A model generated the notes under the pieces. That model did no database searches. It had not been told where the DNA came from and saw nothing but the letters and a program-made list of their open reading frames with translations. Positions 1-6,973 of a stretch of 12,337 nucleotides of DNA are shown here, piece after piece. Source of the DNA: Rudaea sp. (GTDB lineage: Bacteria > Pseudomonadota > Gammaproteobacteria > Xanthomonadales > Rhodanobacteraceae). Position numbers and translations under genes: made by a program. The stretch's first letter is position 1; each line of letters begins with the position of its first letter. The stretch lies in assembly GCA_025934455.1 (NCBI GenBank), contig JAICYA010000019.1:1-12337 (forward strand), written 5' to 3'.

Positions 1-2
1 CC

Positions 3-296
3 CTGAACGACAGCTTCGTCATCCTCGACGAGGCGCAGAACACCTCGCCGGAGCAGATGCAGATGTTCCTGACGCGGCTCGGCTTCGGCTCGAAGATGGT
101 CGTCACCGGCGACGTGACCCAGATCGACCTGCCCAAGCACATCAAGTCCGGACTGCGCGACGCGATCGAGGTGCTGCGCGATGTCGACGGCGTGAGCTTC
201 ACGTTCTTCACCGCCAAGGATGTCGTGCGCCATCCGCTGGTGCAGAAGATCGTGCGCGCTTATGAAAAGCGCGAAAACGAAGGAAAAAATGCATGA
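3..296 (+). CDS. ybeZ: PhoH-like ATPase YbeZ, C-terminal part (5' end outside window)
   Basis: Only the last 97 residues are visible; the reading frame enters at base 3. They contain the Walker B segment FVILDEAQN followed by the PhoH signature around [17 protein letters not shown] and the sensor-like strand [12 protein letters not shown]. These are hallmarks of the PhoH/YbeZ P-loop ATPase family, cytoplasmic proteins linked to RNA metabolism and to the YbeY endoribonuclease. The Walker A part must lie upstream of the window. The stop TGA overlaps the ybeY start as ATGA, so translation is probably coupled, which fits the conserved ybeZ-ybeY-ybeX order of proteobacteria. The identification is secure; the exact length cannot be seen. 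Confidence 0.95.
   Translation: MNDSFVILDEAQNTSPEQMQMFLTRLGFGSKMVVTGDVTQIDLPKHIKSGLRDAIEVLRDVDGVSFTFFTAKDVVRHPLVQKIVRAYEKRENEGKNA
279..284 (+). promoter_or_regulatory. Ribosome binding site of ybeY
   Basis: GAAGGA lies 8 nt before the ATG at 293, inside the last codons of ybeZ. It fixes the ybeY start and supports coupled translation with ybeZ. Confidence 0.7.
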
Positions 297-754
297 GCGC
301 CGGGTTATTCCTGCGCAACGAAGCCGGACGCAGCGGCGTGCCGACGAAACATTCCTTTCAGACCTGGATAGCCGCCATTCCGCGCCTGCCCCGAAGCGCG
401 CAGGTGAACTTGCTGATCGTCGATGCGAACGCCGGTCGACGCTTCAATCGGCAGTATCGGCACAAGGACTACCCCACCAACGTACTGAGTTTCCCCTGGG
501 AACCGGCCCCGGGCGCGGCGCAGCGATCAAAATCGGCCCGCTTGCTCGGGGACCTGGTGATTTGCGCGCCGGTTGTCGCCCGCGAGGCCGCCGAACAGGG
601 CAAGCGCCCGCGCGAGCACTGGGCGCACCTGACCATCCACGGCGTACTGCATCTGCTCGGCCACGATCACGACGCGCCCGCCGAGGCCCGGCGCATGGAG
701 GCCCTGGAAATCCGCATCCTGGCCGGATTAGGTATCCGCAACCCCTACGAATGA
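293..754 (+). CDS. ybeY: Endoribonuclease YbeY (rRNA maturation factor)
   Basis: The 153-residue product is the usual length for YbeY, a zinc-dependent single-strand endoribonuclease that acts in 16S rRNA 3'-end maturation and ribosome quality control. The metal-binding signature [12 protein letters not shown] is intact, with His116, His120 and His126 as the three zinc ligands. The upstream family motif is present as TNVLSFPWE (residues 62-70), as is the GDLVIC strand (86-91). The ATG overlaps the ybeZ stop as ATGA. A good Shine-Dalgarno sequence, GAAGGA at 279-284, sits 8 nt upstream and supports this start. The gene is followed by a 104-base AT-rich gap before corC, so the next gene may have its own promoter. 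Confidence 0.95.
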   Translation: MSAGLFLRNEAGRSGVPTKHSFQTWIAAIPRLPRSAQVNLLIVDANAGRRFNRQYRHKDYPTNVLSFPWEPAPGAAQRSKSARLLGDLVICAPVVAREAAEQGKRPREHWAHLTIHGVLHLLGHDHDAPAEARRMEALEIRILAGLGIRNPYE

Positions 755-773
755 TTCCGTCAGGCTCGCATAA

Positions 774-797
774 AATATTGATCTAGCTAGATATATT
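774..797. promoter_or_regulatory. Palindromic, CTAG-rich operator-like element upstream of corC
   Basis: The gap 755-858 between ybeY and corC is far more AT-rich than the rest of the window. Its core is the perfect 12-bp palindrome ATCTAGCTAGAT (781-792). AATAT (774-778) and ATATT (793-797) flank it as an outer, slightly offset pair. CTAG occurs at 783, 787 and 822 and again at 875 just inside corC, although this tetramer is normally rare in proteobacterial DNA. A weak -10-like TACACT at 818-823 lies between the palindrome and corC, without a convincing -35. The palindrome lacks a long stem and a T tract, so it is more likely a protein-binding site than a terminator. The binding protein is unknown. 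Confidence 0.45.
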
Positions 798-858
798 ACG
801 GAAATCGCGCCATCGGCTACACTAGGCGACCGCCCGTGAGGGCTTTGCACGCAATGTA

Positions 859-1707
859 ATGAACGAGGATCACCCTAGTCCGCAGCCGGCTCGGTCCTGG
901 CTGGGACGCATCGGCCAACTGGTTTCCGGCGAACCCCGCAACATCGACGAGCTGCTCGAGGAATTGCGCGACGCGCGCACGAACGGCCTGTTATCCGACG
1001 ACACCCTGTCCATGGTCGAAGGCGCGATCGAGGTTTCCGACCTCACCGTCGCCGACGTCATGGTGCCGCGCGGACAAATCGTGGCGCTGCCGGCCGACGC
1101 GTCGCTCGAGGAAATCCTGCGCCGGGTGATCGAATCCGGGCATTCGCGTTTCCCCGTCCACGACGAGGATGGCGACGACATCATCGGCATCCTGCTCGCC
1201 AAGGACCTGCTCAAATGCTTTGCCGGCAAGGATACGCCGTGCAACATCCGCGGCCTGTTGCGGCCGGTGACGATGATTCCCGAATCCAAGCGCCTGGACA
1301 TCCTGCTCAAGGAATTCCGCCTGTCGCGCAACCACATGGCCATCGTCGTCGACGAATACGGCGGCGTCGCGGGCCTGGTCACCATCGAGGACGTGCTCGA
1401 GGAAATCGTCGGCGAGATCGACGACGAGCACGACGAGGAAGATCCCGCGCGCAAGAAACTGATCCAGGCGCAGGCCGACGGCAGTTTCCTGGTCAATGCG
1501 CTGACGCCGATCGCGGATTTCAACGCGCGCCTGGGCAGCGCGTTCCCGGACGAGGATTTCGATACCGTCGGCGGCATGATCACCGACGAGTTCGGCCACC
1601 TGCCCGAACCCGGCGAAGAAACCGTGCTCGGTGGCTTCGCGTTCCGCGTCACGCGCGCGGATGCAAGGCGGGTACAGCAATTCTCGGTGCGGGTGCATGA
1701 CGCCTGA
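859..1707 (+). CDS. corC: CorC/YbeX family CBS-domain protein
   Basis: The 282-residue soluble protein has the standard CorC layout. A basic/acidic N-terminal segment contains the ELLEELRDAR helix. The first CBS repeat begins near VADVMVPR (64-71), and a second contains VVDEYGGVAGLVTIEDVLEE (163-182). The C-terminal CorC_HlyC transporter-associated domain includes DEDFDTVGGMI (231-241). There is no N-terminal DUF21 membrane domain, so this is the short YbeX type, associated with Mg2+/Co2+ homeostasis and with ribosome fitness in E. coli. It belongs with ybeZ and ybeY. The start codon has no clear Shine-Dalgarno sequence and overlaps the stop of a one-codon ORF (ATGTAATG, 854-861). No in-frame upstream start is better placed. 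The CDS end overlaps the next gene if that gene starts at 1697. Confidence 0.93.
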   Translation: MNEDHPSPQPARSWLGRIGQLVSGEPRNIDELLEELRDARTNGLLSDDTLSMVEGAIEVSDLTVADVMVPRGQIVALPADASLEEILRRVIESGHSRFPVHDEDGDDIIGILLAKDLLKCFAGKDTPCNIRGLLRPVTMIPESKRLDILLKEFRLSRNHMAIVVDEYGGVAGLVTIEDVLEEIVGEIDDEHDEEDPARKKLIQAQADGSFLVNALTPIADFNARLGSAFPDEDFDTVGGMITDEFGHLPEPGEETVLGGFAFRVTRADARRVQQFSVRVHDA

Positions 1708-2962
1708 GCCGCAACACCTCCTCTCCCCCAAGCGCACTCGGGGGAGAAGGTCCGTGTTTTTGTGCATTTTGCTGCTTTTTCCACTTTTTGCGACCGGCCA
1801 GCCCGCACCCACTCCCGAACCCGGCACCGACCTCGACGTCGCCCTGGTCACGTTCGGCCCGGGTACCGAGGTGTGGGAACGCTTCGGCCACAACGCCATC
1901 CTGATCCGCGACCGCGCCAACGGCACGCAGCGCCTGTACAACTACGGCATGTTCGATTTCGCGCAGAAGGATTTCTTCCTCAACTTCGCCCGCGGACGCA
2001 TGCTCTATCGCATCGACGTGGACGATCCGGCCAGCGAGTTTCCGCTGTATCGCAGCGAAGGGCGCTGGATCGTGCAGCAGGACTTGAACCTCACACCATC
2101 CCAGCGCTACAAATTATTCACTTATCTTGAGTGGAACACGCGTCCGGAAAACGCGCAGTACCGTTACGACTATTTCACCGCCAACTGCGCCACACGCGTG
2201 CGCGACGCGCTCGACGGGGCGCTTGGCGGCGCGATCCACGACCAGCTCATTGCGCCCTCGCGCGGCTTCACCTACCGCATGGACACCATGCGTCTGATGC
2301 GTCCGGAGCCATTACTCATGGTGCTGATGGACGCAGGCCTTGGCCCGTTTGCCGACAAGCGGCTGTCGTACTGGGCCGAGAGTTTCGTGCCGATGGAATT
2401 CATGCGCTACCTGCGCGACGTGAAAGTGCGCGATGCGGGCGGCAATCTCGTGCCGCTGGTCGCGCGCAAAACCGTGATCTATCCCGGCAACCTGCCCGAG
2501 CCGCCTGAATATCCGTCGAACTGGTTCTGGCAGGCGCTGGGCATCGGAATTCTTTCCGGACTCGGCCTGCTCGCGCTCGCACGCCGGCGCGAACGCGCGT
2601 GGGCGCGCGCGACCTTCGCCGCCAGCGCGAGTCTGATCGCCTTCGTCTGCGGCAGCGCCGGACTCGTCCTGATCGGCCTGTGGACGCTCACCGATCACGT
2701 CGCCGCCTGGCACAACGAGAACATCCTGCTGCTGAATCCGCTTTGTATACTTTTAGTTCCCGCATGGATCGCCAGTGCACGCGCGCGCTGGCAGCCATCG
2801 CGCTTCGTCAAGGCGACGAGTTTCCTCATCGCCTTCCTCGCCGCGTTCGAGTTCTTCCTGAAAATCTATCCTTCGTTCGCGCAGGACAACCGCTTCTGGA
2901 TCGCGCTGTTGCTGCCGGTCCACGCGGCGCTGGCAGCGGGCATGAATTGGCGGCGCATCTAG
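1697..2962 (+). CDS. Lnb-like (DUF4105) membrane protein, putative lipoprotein N-acyltransferase
   Basis: This 421-residue protein has basic residues (KRTRGRR) and a hydrophobic signal segment (about 20-33), then a periplasmic DUF4105/Lnb N-terminal domain with WERFGHNAILI (His65) and DYFTANCATRVRD (Cys164). Conserved His and Cys suggest thiol chemistry. Five hydrophobic helices follow (about 277-295, 305-331, 341-360, 370-388, 399-417), with the loop HNENILLLNPL at 339-349. This matches the Lnb design: periplasmic domain plus five-helix membrane domain. Bacteroides Lnb N-acylates the lipoprotein N-terminal cysteine; this function is inferred for the present protein. The gene occupies the place after ybeZ-ybeY-corC where lnt often lies. 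Two starts are possible. ATG 1697 supplies a basic n-region but has no clear Shine-Dalgarno sequence. GTG 1754 has GGAG 7 nt upstream but no basic n-region (402 residues). I chose 1697. No lipobox is visible. Confidence 0.82.
   Translation: MTPEPQHLLSPKRTRGRRSVFLCILLLFPLFATGQPAPTPEPGTDLDVALVTFGPGTEVWERFGHNAILIRDRANGTQRLYNYGMFDFAQKDFFLNFARGRMLYRIDVDDPASEFPLYRSEGRWIVQQDLNLTPSQRYKLFTYLEWNTRPENAQYRYDYFTANCATRVRDALDGALGGAIHDQLIAPSRGFTYRMDTMRLMRPEPLLMVLMDAGLGPFADKRLSYWAESFVPMEFMRYLRDVKVRDAGGNLVPLVARKTVIYPGNLPEPPEYPSNWFWQALGIGILSGLGLLALARRRERAWARATFAASASLIAFVCGSAGLVLIGLWTLTDHVAAWHNENILLLNPLCILLVPAWIASARARWQPSRFVKATSFLIAFLAAFEFFLKIYPSFAQDNRFWIALLLPVHAALAAGMNWRRI
1722..1747 (+). repeat. Perfect 8-bp hairpin (REP-like palindrome) at the start of the Lnb-like gene
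   Basis: TCTCCCCC (1722-1729) pairs perfectly with GGGGGAGA (1740-1747) around a 10-nt loop. It starts 15 nt after the corC stop. No T tract follows, so it is not a canonical rho-independent terminator. The right arm contains GGAG (1743-1746), the best Shine-Dalgarno sequence for the alternative GTG start at 1754, so the folded form would hide it. Short CTCTCCC/GGGAGAG palindromes occur as dispersed intergenic repeats in some xanthomonads, and this may be one; that link is from memory and unverified here. Confidence 0.6.
2739..2754. repeat. 16-base duplicated motif CGCTTTGTATACTTTT, copy 1
   Basis: This 16-mer lies inside the lnb-like gene, encoding part of a membrane helix (Leu-Cys-Ile-Leu) with the rare Ile codon ATA. 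An identical copy lies at 3964-3979 in corA. Both contain the palindrome GTATAC, which recurs at 4365, 4374, 4717, 4725 and 9243. Confidence 0.6.
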
Positions 2963-3008
2963 TCGCGCACCCATTGCCCCTCTTCCACCGCTCCGGCATC
3001 ATCCGCGC

Positions 3009-4013
3009 ATGCCGACCAGCCCCGCCACGCCCGAAACTGCCGCCGCACCGATGCTGGTCAACTGCGTCGCCTATGGCGACGGCGCGCCACGCACGATCGC
3101 GCTGGACGGCATCGATGCGGCGCTGAAGAATCCCAAGGTGTTCGTCTGGGTCGGCCTGCATGAGCCGGACGAGGTGCTGCTCCAGCACATGCAGAAGCAG
3201 TTCGGCCTGCATCCGCTCGCGATCGAGGACGCGCACCGCGCACATCAACGCACCAAGCTCGAAGCCTACGGCGATTCGCTGTTCGTCGCCGTGCACACCG
3301 CGCAAATGGCGCACGACAAGGTCGACCTCGGCGAGACGCACCTGTTCCTCGGCCGCAATTACCTGGTCAGCATCCGCCACGGAGCGTCGGCCAGCTACGT
3401 GCCGGCGCGCAACAAGTGCGAGTCGGCGCCCGATCTGCTCGCGCTCGGACCGAGCTACGCGCTGTACGCCGTGCTCGATTTCGTCGTCGACAATTATTTT
3501 CCGATCGTCGATGCGTTCCAGACCCGCATCAACGCGCTCGAACACGCGGTGTTGGCCGGCGATTACCACCGCCGCACCATCATGCAGTTGTACGAATTGA
3601 AGAAGCAGCTCGTGCGCCTGCAACTGGCGATGACGCCACTACAGGATATCCTCAGCCAGCTCGTGCGCCTGTATCCGGGACTGATCCGCGACGAGGTGCG
3701 GCCGTATTTCCGCGACGTCGCCGACCATGCCGCGCGCATCAACGAGACCGCCGGCATGATCCGCGAGATGCTCACTTCGGCGATGGACGTGAACCTGGCC
3801 TTGGTCGGCGTGGCACAGAACGAGGCGTTCAAGCGCATTGCCGGCTGGGGCTTGCTGCTGACCGCGCCGATGATGATCGCAAGTTGGTACGGCATGAACT
3901 TCCACGACATGCCCGAACTGGGCGCGGCACACGCCTATCCGATCACGTTCGGCGCCACGGCCGCGCTTTGTATACTTTTGTATGTCCTGCTGAAACGGGC
4001 AAAGTGGTTATGA
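3009..4013 (+). CDS. corA: CorA-type magnesium/cobalt transporter
   Basis: The 334-residue protein has the CorA architecture: a long cytoplasmic alpha/beta and helical domain (about 15-275), then two membrane helices (about 278-294 and 310-328). The selectivity signature YGMNF is at 294-298, followed by HDMPEL in the periplasmic loop. The C-terminus is basic (LLKRAKWL), as is usual for the cytosolic tail next to the pore. CorA forms homopentameric inner-membrane channels for Mg2+ uptake. Start choice is uncertain: ATG 3009 and ATG 3051 (MLVNCVAYG) are both possible and neither has a clear Shine-Dalgarno sequence. The gene begins 46 bases after the lnb-like stop with no visible promoter. Its TGA overlaps the next ATG as ATGA. 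The last helix uses the unusual codons TGT ATA. Confidence 0.95.
   Translation: MPTSPATPETAAAPMLVNCVAYGDGAPRTIALDGIDAALKNPKVFVWVGLHEPDEVLLQHMQKQFGLHPLAIEDAHRAHQRTKLEAYGDSLFVAVHTAQMAHDKVDLGETHLFLGRNYLVSIRHGASASYVPARNKCESAPDLLALGPSYALYAVLDFVVDNYFPIVDAFQTRINALEHAVLAGDYHRRTIMQLYELKKQLVRLQLAMTPLQDILSQLVRLYPGLIRDEVRPYFRDVADHAARINETAGMIREMLTSAMDVNLALVGVAQNEAFKRIAGWGLLLTAPMMIASWYGMNFHDMPELGAAHAYPITFGATAALCILLYVLLKRAKWL
3964..3979. repeat. 16-base duplicated motif CGCTTTGTATACTTTT, copy 2
   Basis: It is identical to 2739-2754 and lies in the codons for the last membrane helix of CorA (Leu-Cys-Ile-Leu), in the same reading phase as copy 1. The two genes are not homologous, so shared ancestry of the proteins does not explain the match. 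Confidence 0.6.
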
Positions 4014-4186
4014 ATCGGCGCCTGTGGCTGCTCGGTTTGCCCTTCATCGGAACCCTGATCGTGCCGCTGTACGACGCCCACGAGCCCCGCCTGTTCGGCT
4101 TTCCGTTCTTCTACTGGTACCTGTTTGCATGGCTGCTGGCGCTGCCGCCGCTGATGTGGTTCGTGCATCGGGGCCGGCGCCCATGA
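4010..4186 (+). CDS. DUF3311 small membrane protein
   Basis: This 58-residue protein has two hydrophobic segments (about 5-20 and 33-50) and the family-typical core FGFPFFYWYLFAWLL (residues 29-43). DUF3311 proteins are small partners encoded immediately before sodium:solute symporters, as in Bacillus subtilis yhjC-yhjB, and are thought to work with them in the inner membrane; their exact role is not established. The ATG overlaps the corA stop (ATGA, 4010-4013), and its own TGA overlaps the symporter ATG (ATGA, 4183-4186). Expression of all three is therefore probably coupled. The tail FVHRGRRP is basic and likely cytosolic. Confidence 0.85.
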   Translation: MNRRLWLLGLPFIGTLIVPLYDAHEPRLFGFPFFYWYLFAWLLALPPLMWFVHRGRRP

Positions 4187-5709
4187 CCGGCGCGGTGCAC
4201 TGGACGGCCTGGAGCGTCTTCGTCTTCTTCTTCGCGCTGGTAACCGTGCTCGGTTTCGCAGCCGCACGCTGGCGCACGGGGGACTTGAACCAGTTGCACG
4301 AATGGGGCCTGGGCGGACGCCGCTTCGGCACGGCGGTAACCTGGTTCCTGCTCGGCGGGGATTTGTATACCGCGTATACAGTGATCGCCGTGCCGGCACT
4401 GGTCTACGCCACCGGCGCCTACGGGTTCTTCGCCCTGCCCTACACCATCATCGCGTACCCGATTTTCTACGCGTTCGCGCCGCGGCTGTGGAACGTCTGC
4501 CATCGCCACGGCTGGCTGACCATGGCCGACTTCGCGCAAGGCCGCTATGCCAATCGCTGGCTCGCGCTCGCGGTGGCGCTGACCGGCGTGCTCGCGACCC
4601 TGCCCTACATCGCGCTGCAACTGGTCGGCATGCAGGTGGTGTTCGAGGCGATGGGTTTCGGCGGCGTGCGCCAGGGCGCGGAGATCGCGCTGGTCGTGGC
4701 GTTCGTCGTGCTCGCAGTATACACGTATACAAGCGGCCTGCGCGCACCGGCCATGATTGCCTTCGTCAAGGACACGATGATCTATGTGTTCGTGATCGCG
4801 GCCGTCATCATCGTGCCGGCGAAGCTTGGCGGCTACGGCGCCGTGTTCGCCGCCGCCGATCGTGCGTTCGCGGCGAAAGGCGGCAGTGCCGGCATCCTGC
4901 TGCATCCGGGCCAGGCGATGCCGTTCGCCAGCCTCGCACTCGGCTCGGCGCTGGCGCTGTTCCTGTATCCGCACGCCGCCACCGGCATGCTCGCCGCGTC
5001 GAACGCGAACACGTTGCGGCGCAACGCCATCGTGCTGCCGGTATATAGCATCATGCTCGGCCTGATCGCGTTGATGGGCTACATGGCGATCGGCGCAAAC
5101 GTGCCGGCGAAAGGCACCGCGGTGGTACCGGCGCTGATCGCGCAGAGTTTCCCGGAATGGTTCGCCGGATTCTGCTACGCGGCGATCGCGCTCGGCGCGC
5201 TGGTACCGGCGGCGATCATGTCGATCGGCGCGGCGAACCTGGTCACGCGCAACATCTGGCGGCCGTTCGTCGAACGCGACATGAGCGCACAGCGCGAATC
5301 CACGGTCGCCAAGATCACCTCACTCGCGGTCAAGTTCGGCGCACTCGCCTTCGTCGTGTTCCTGCCGCTGGAATACGCGATCAACCTGCAACTGCTCGGC
5401 GGCATCTGGATTGCGCAGATTTTCCCGGCGATCGCATTCGGCCTGTTCACGCGCTGGTTCCGCGGCGGCGCCCTGCTGGCCGGCTGGGCCTTCGGCATGA
5501 CACTCGGCACGGCACTGTCGGCCAGCGTCGGCATGAAGCCGATATTCACATTGCCGGAACTCGGCGGCGTCTACATCGGCTTGATCGCGCTGGTCGCGAA
5601 CATCGCGATGGCAGCCTCAATCACGGCGATCGCCAATGCGCGCGGTTTCGTGCGCGCGGGCGACGTCACCCAAACCGCCGATTACGAAGACGCAGCGGCG
5701 AGCGCGTAG
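4183..5709 (+). CDS. Sodium:solute symporter (SSS family)
   Basis: The 508-residue inner-membrane protein has about 13 hydrophobic helices across its length. It carries typical SSS features: WGLGGRRFG (41-49) before the second helix, GDLYTAYTVIAVPALVYATG (59-78), and GWLTMADFAQGRY (110-122). The preceding DUF3311 partner places it nearest the YhjB/MctP-like branch, whose members import small organic acids such as monocarboxylates. The substrate here cannot be told from sequence. The ATG at 4183 is preferred because it overlaps the DUF3311 stop; the open frame extends upstream to 4024, but that part shadows the small gene. The 3' end overlaps convergent folA by 28 bases. Four GTATAC palindromes fall in its first third. 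Confidence 0.92.
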   Translation: MTGAVHWTAWSVFVFFFALVTVLGFAAARWRTGDLNQLHEWGLGGRRFGTAVTWFLLGGDLYTAYTVIAVPALVYATGAYGFFALPYTIIAYPIFYAFAPRLWNVCHRHGWLTMADFAQGRYANRWLALAVALTGVLATLPYIALQLVGMQVVFEAMGFGGVRQGAEIALVVAFVVLAVYTYTSGLRAPAMIAFVKDTMIYVFVIAAVIIVPAKLGGYGAVFAAADRAFAAKGGSAGILLHPGQAMPFASLALGSALALFLYPHAATGMLAASNANTLRRNAIVLPVYSIMLGLIALMGYMAIGANVPAKGTAVVPALIAQSFPEWFAGFCYAAIALGALVPAAIMSIGAANLVTRNIWRPFVERDMSAQRESTVAKITSLAVKFGALAFVVFLPLEYAINLQLLGGIWIAQIFPAIAFGLFTRWFRGGALLAGWAFGMTLGTALSASVGMKPIFTLPELGGVYIGLIALVANIAMAASITAIANARGFVRAGDVTQTADYEDAAASA

Positions 5710-6182
5710 TCGACGAAATCGAAGGCATATTCGTGACGCGCATCCGCGGCGTGGTGCGTGCGCGCTACCTCGTGCCATCGCGACCAATCCACACCCGGAA
5801 AAAACGCATCGGCATTCTCGGCGGCACAATCCACCTGGGTCAGATACAGGCGCGTCGCGCGCGGCAGGGCCAGCGCGTAAACCTCGCCGCCACCGATCAC
5901 GCACAGTTCCGCATCGCCCGTCGCAGCGATGGCCGCATCCAGCGAGGCCACGCTTTCCTGATCCGTGAACGGCGCAGCACCGCTGCGCGTCAGCACCAGA
6001 TTGCGCCGTCCCGGCAAGGCTCGGCCAATCGCCAGCGCCGTCTTGCGCCCCATCAGGACCGGCTTGCCAAACGTCAGCGCCTTGAATCGCTTCAGATCGT
6101 CGGGAAGATGCCACGGCATCGCACCGTCGCGACCGATGGCGCGGTTACGATCCAGCGCGGCGATGAGGGAGATGTCGCTCAC
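5682..6182 (-). CDS. folA: Dihydrofolate reductase
   Basis: The 166-residue FolA reduces dihydrofolate to tetrahydrofolate with NADPH, recycling the dihydrofolate made by ThyA next door. Visible family motifs are [14 protein letters not shown] (4-17), [13 protein letters not shown] (22-34) with Asp29 aligned to the catalytic Asp27 of E. coli, [19 protein letters not shown] (43-61) for NADPH binding, and [10 protein letters not shown] (94-103). The start is GTG at 6182, overlapping the thyA stop as GTGA, which supports translational coupling; no ATG is available before the first conserved strand. The end overlaps the symporter gene on the other strand, leaving no room for a separate terminator. 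Confidence 0.95.
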   Translation of the reverse strand: MSDISLIAALDRNRAIGRDGAMPWHLPDDLKRFKALTFGKPVLMGRKTALAIGRALPGRRNLVLTRSGAAPFTDQESVASLDAAIAATGDAELCVIGGGEVYALALPRATRLYLTQVDCAAENADAFFPGVDWSRWHEVARTHHAADARHEYAFDFVDYALAAASS

Positions 6183-6973
6183 ACGGCGACCGGAGCTTTT
6201 ATCGCCGGGTGCGATTGGTAACCGTCGATGATGATGTCCTCGTAGCGGAAATCGAAGATCGACTTCACATCCGGGTTCAACTTCAGTGTCGGCAGCGGCA
6301 ACGGTTCGCGCGCAAGTTGCGTGCGCGCCTGTTCGACGTGATTGTTGTACAAATGCACGTCGCCGAAGCTGTGCACGAAATCGCCGGGTGCGAGATCGCA
6401 GACCTGCGCGATCAGGTGCGTCAACAGCGCGTAGCTGGCGATGTTGAACGGCACGCCGAGGAAGACGTCCGCCGAGCGCTGGTACAACTGGCACGACAGC
6501 CTTCCATGGGCGACATGGAACTGGAACAGGCAGTGACACGGCGCGAGCGCCATCTTCGGCAATTCGGCCACGTTCCAGGCATTGACCACGAGGCGCCGCG
6601 AATCGGGATTGCGTTTGATCTCGTCGATCAGCCAGGCGATCTGGTCGATGGTCTTGCCGTCCGCGCCCTGCCAGCTTCGCCACTGCTTGCCGTAGATCGG
6701 ACCGAGGTTGCCGTCGGCATCGGCCCATTCGTTCCAGATCGATACGCCGTTTTGCTTCAGGTAGGCGATGTTCGTTTCGCCGCGCAGGAACCACAGCAAT
6801 TCATGCACAATGGATTTGGTGTGCAGCTTCTTGGTCGTGACCAGCGGGAAGCCGTCACCAAGATCGAAACGAATTTGCCGGCCGAACAGTGAGCGCGTGC
6901 CGATGCCGGTGCGGTCGGATTTTTCCGTGCCGTTGTCCAGCACGTCGCGCAGCAGGTCGAGATACTGGCGCAT
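6179..6973 (-). CDS. thyA: Thymidylate synthase
   Basis: The 264-residue product has exactly the length of E. coli ThyA. It methylates dUMP to dTMP using methylenetetrahydrofolate, yielding dihydrofolate. The nucleophile Cys146 is in [10 protein letters not shown] (143-152). Phosphate-binding Arg21, Arg126-Arg127 and Arg166 are present, as are [17 protein letters not shown] (165-181) and the dUMP-contacting His207 and Tyr209 in [12 protein letters not shown]. The ATG shares one base with the lgt stop (TGATG), and its TGA overlaps the folA GTG. The order lgt-thyA-folA is therefore one tight operon that pairs dTMP synthesis with folate recycling. Confidence 0.97.
   Translation of the reverse strand: MRQYLDLLRDVLDNGTEKSDRTGIGTRSLFGRQIRFDLGDGFPLVTTKKLHTKSIVHELLWFLRGETNIAYLKQNGVSIWNEWADADGNLGPIYGKQWRSWQGADGKTIDQIAWLIDEIKRNPDSRRLVVNAWNVAELPKMALAPCHCLFQFHVAHGRLSCQLYQRSADVFLGVPFNIASYALLTHLIAQVCDLAPGDFVHSFGDVHLYNNHVEQARTQLAREPLPLPTLKLNPDVKSIFDFRYEDIIIDGYQSHPAIKAPVAV

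Noticed and set aside
1722..1750. Rho-independent terminator after corC.
   Set aside because: The stem is GC-rich and perfect, but no T tract follows and the next gene starts within or just after it.
991..1941. A 316-codon minus-strand open frame across corC and the lnb-like gene, and another of 312 codons nearby.
   Set aside because: Both lie antisense to well-supported genes and contain no recognisable domain; third-position GC bias explains them.
2745..2750. Internal promoter at TATACT within the lnb-like gene for corA.
   Set aside because: No suitable -35 lies 16-18 bases upstream, and the same motif recurs inside other genes in places where a promoter makes no sense.
3416..4009. A longer protein upstream of DUF3311, since the frame is open from 3416.
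   Set aside because: This part shadows corA in another frame, and only the last 58 codons match the DUF3311 family.
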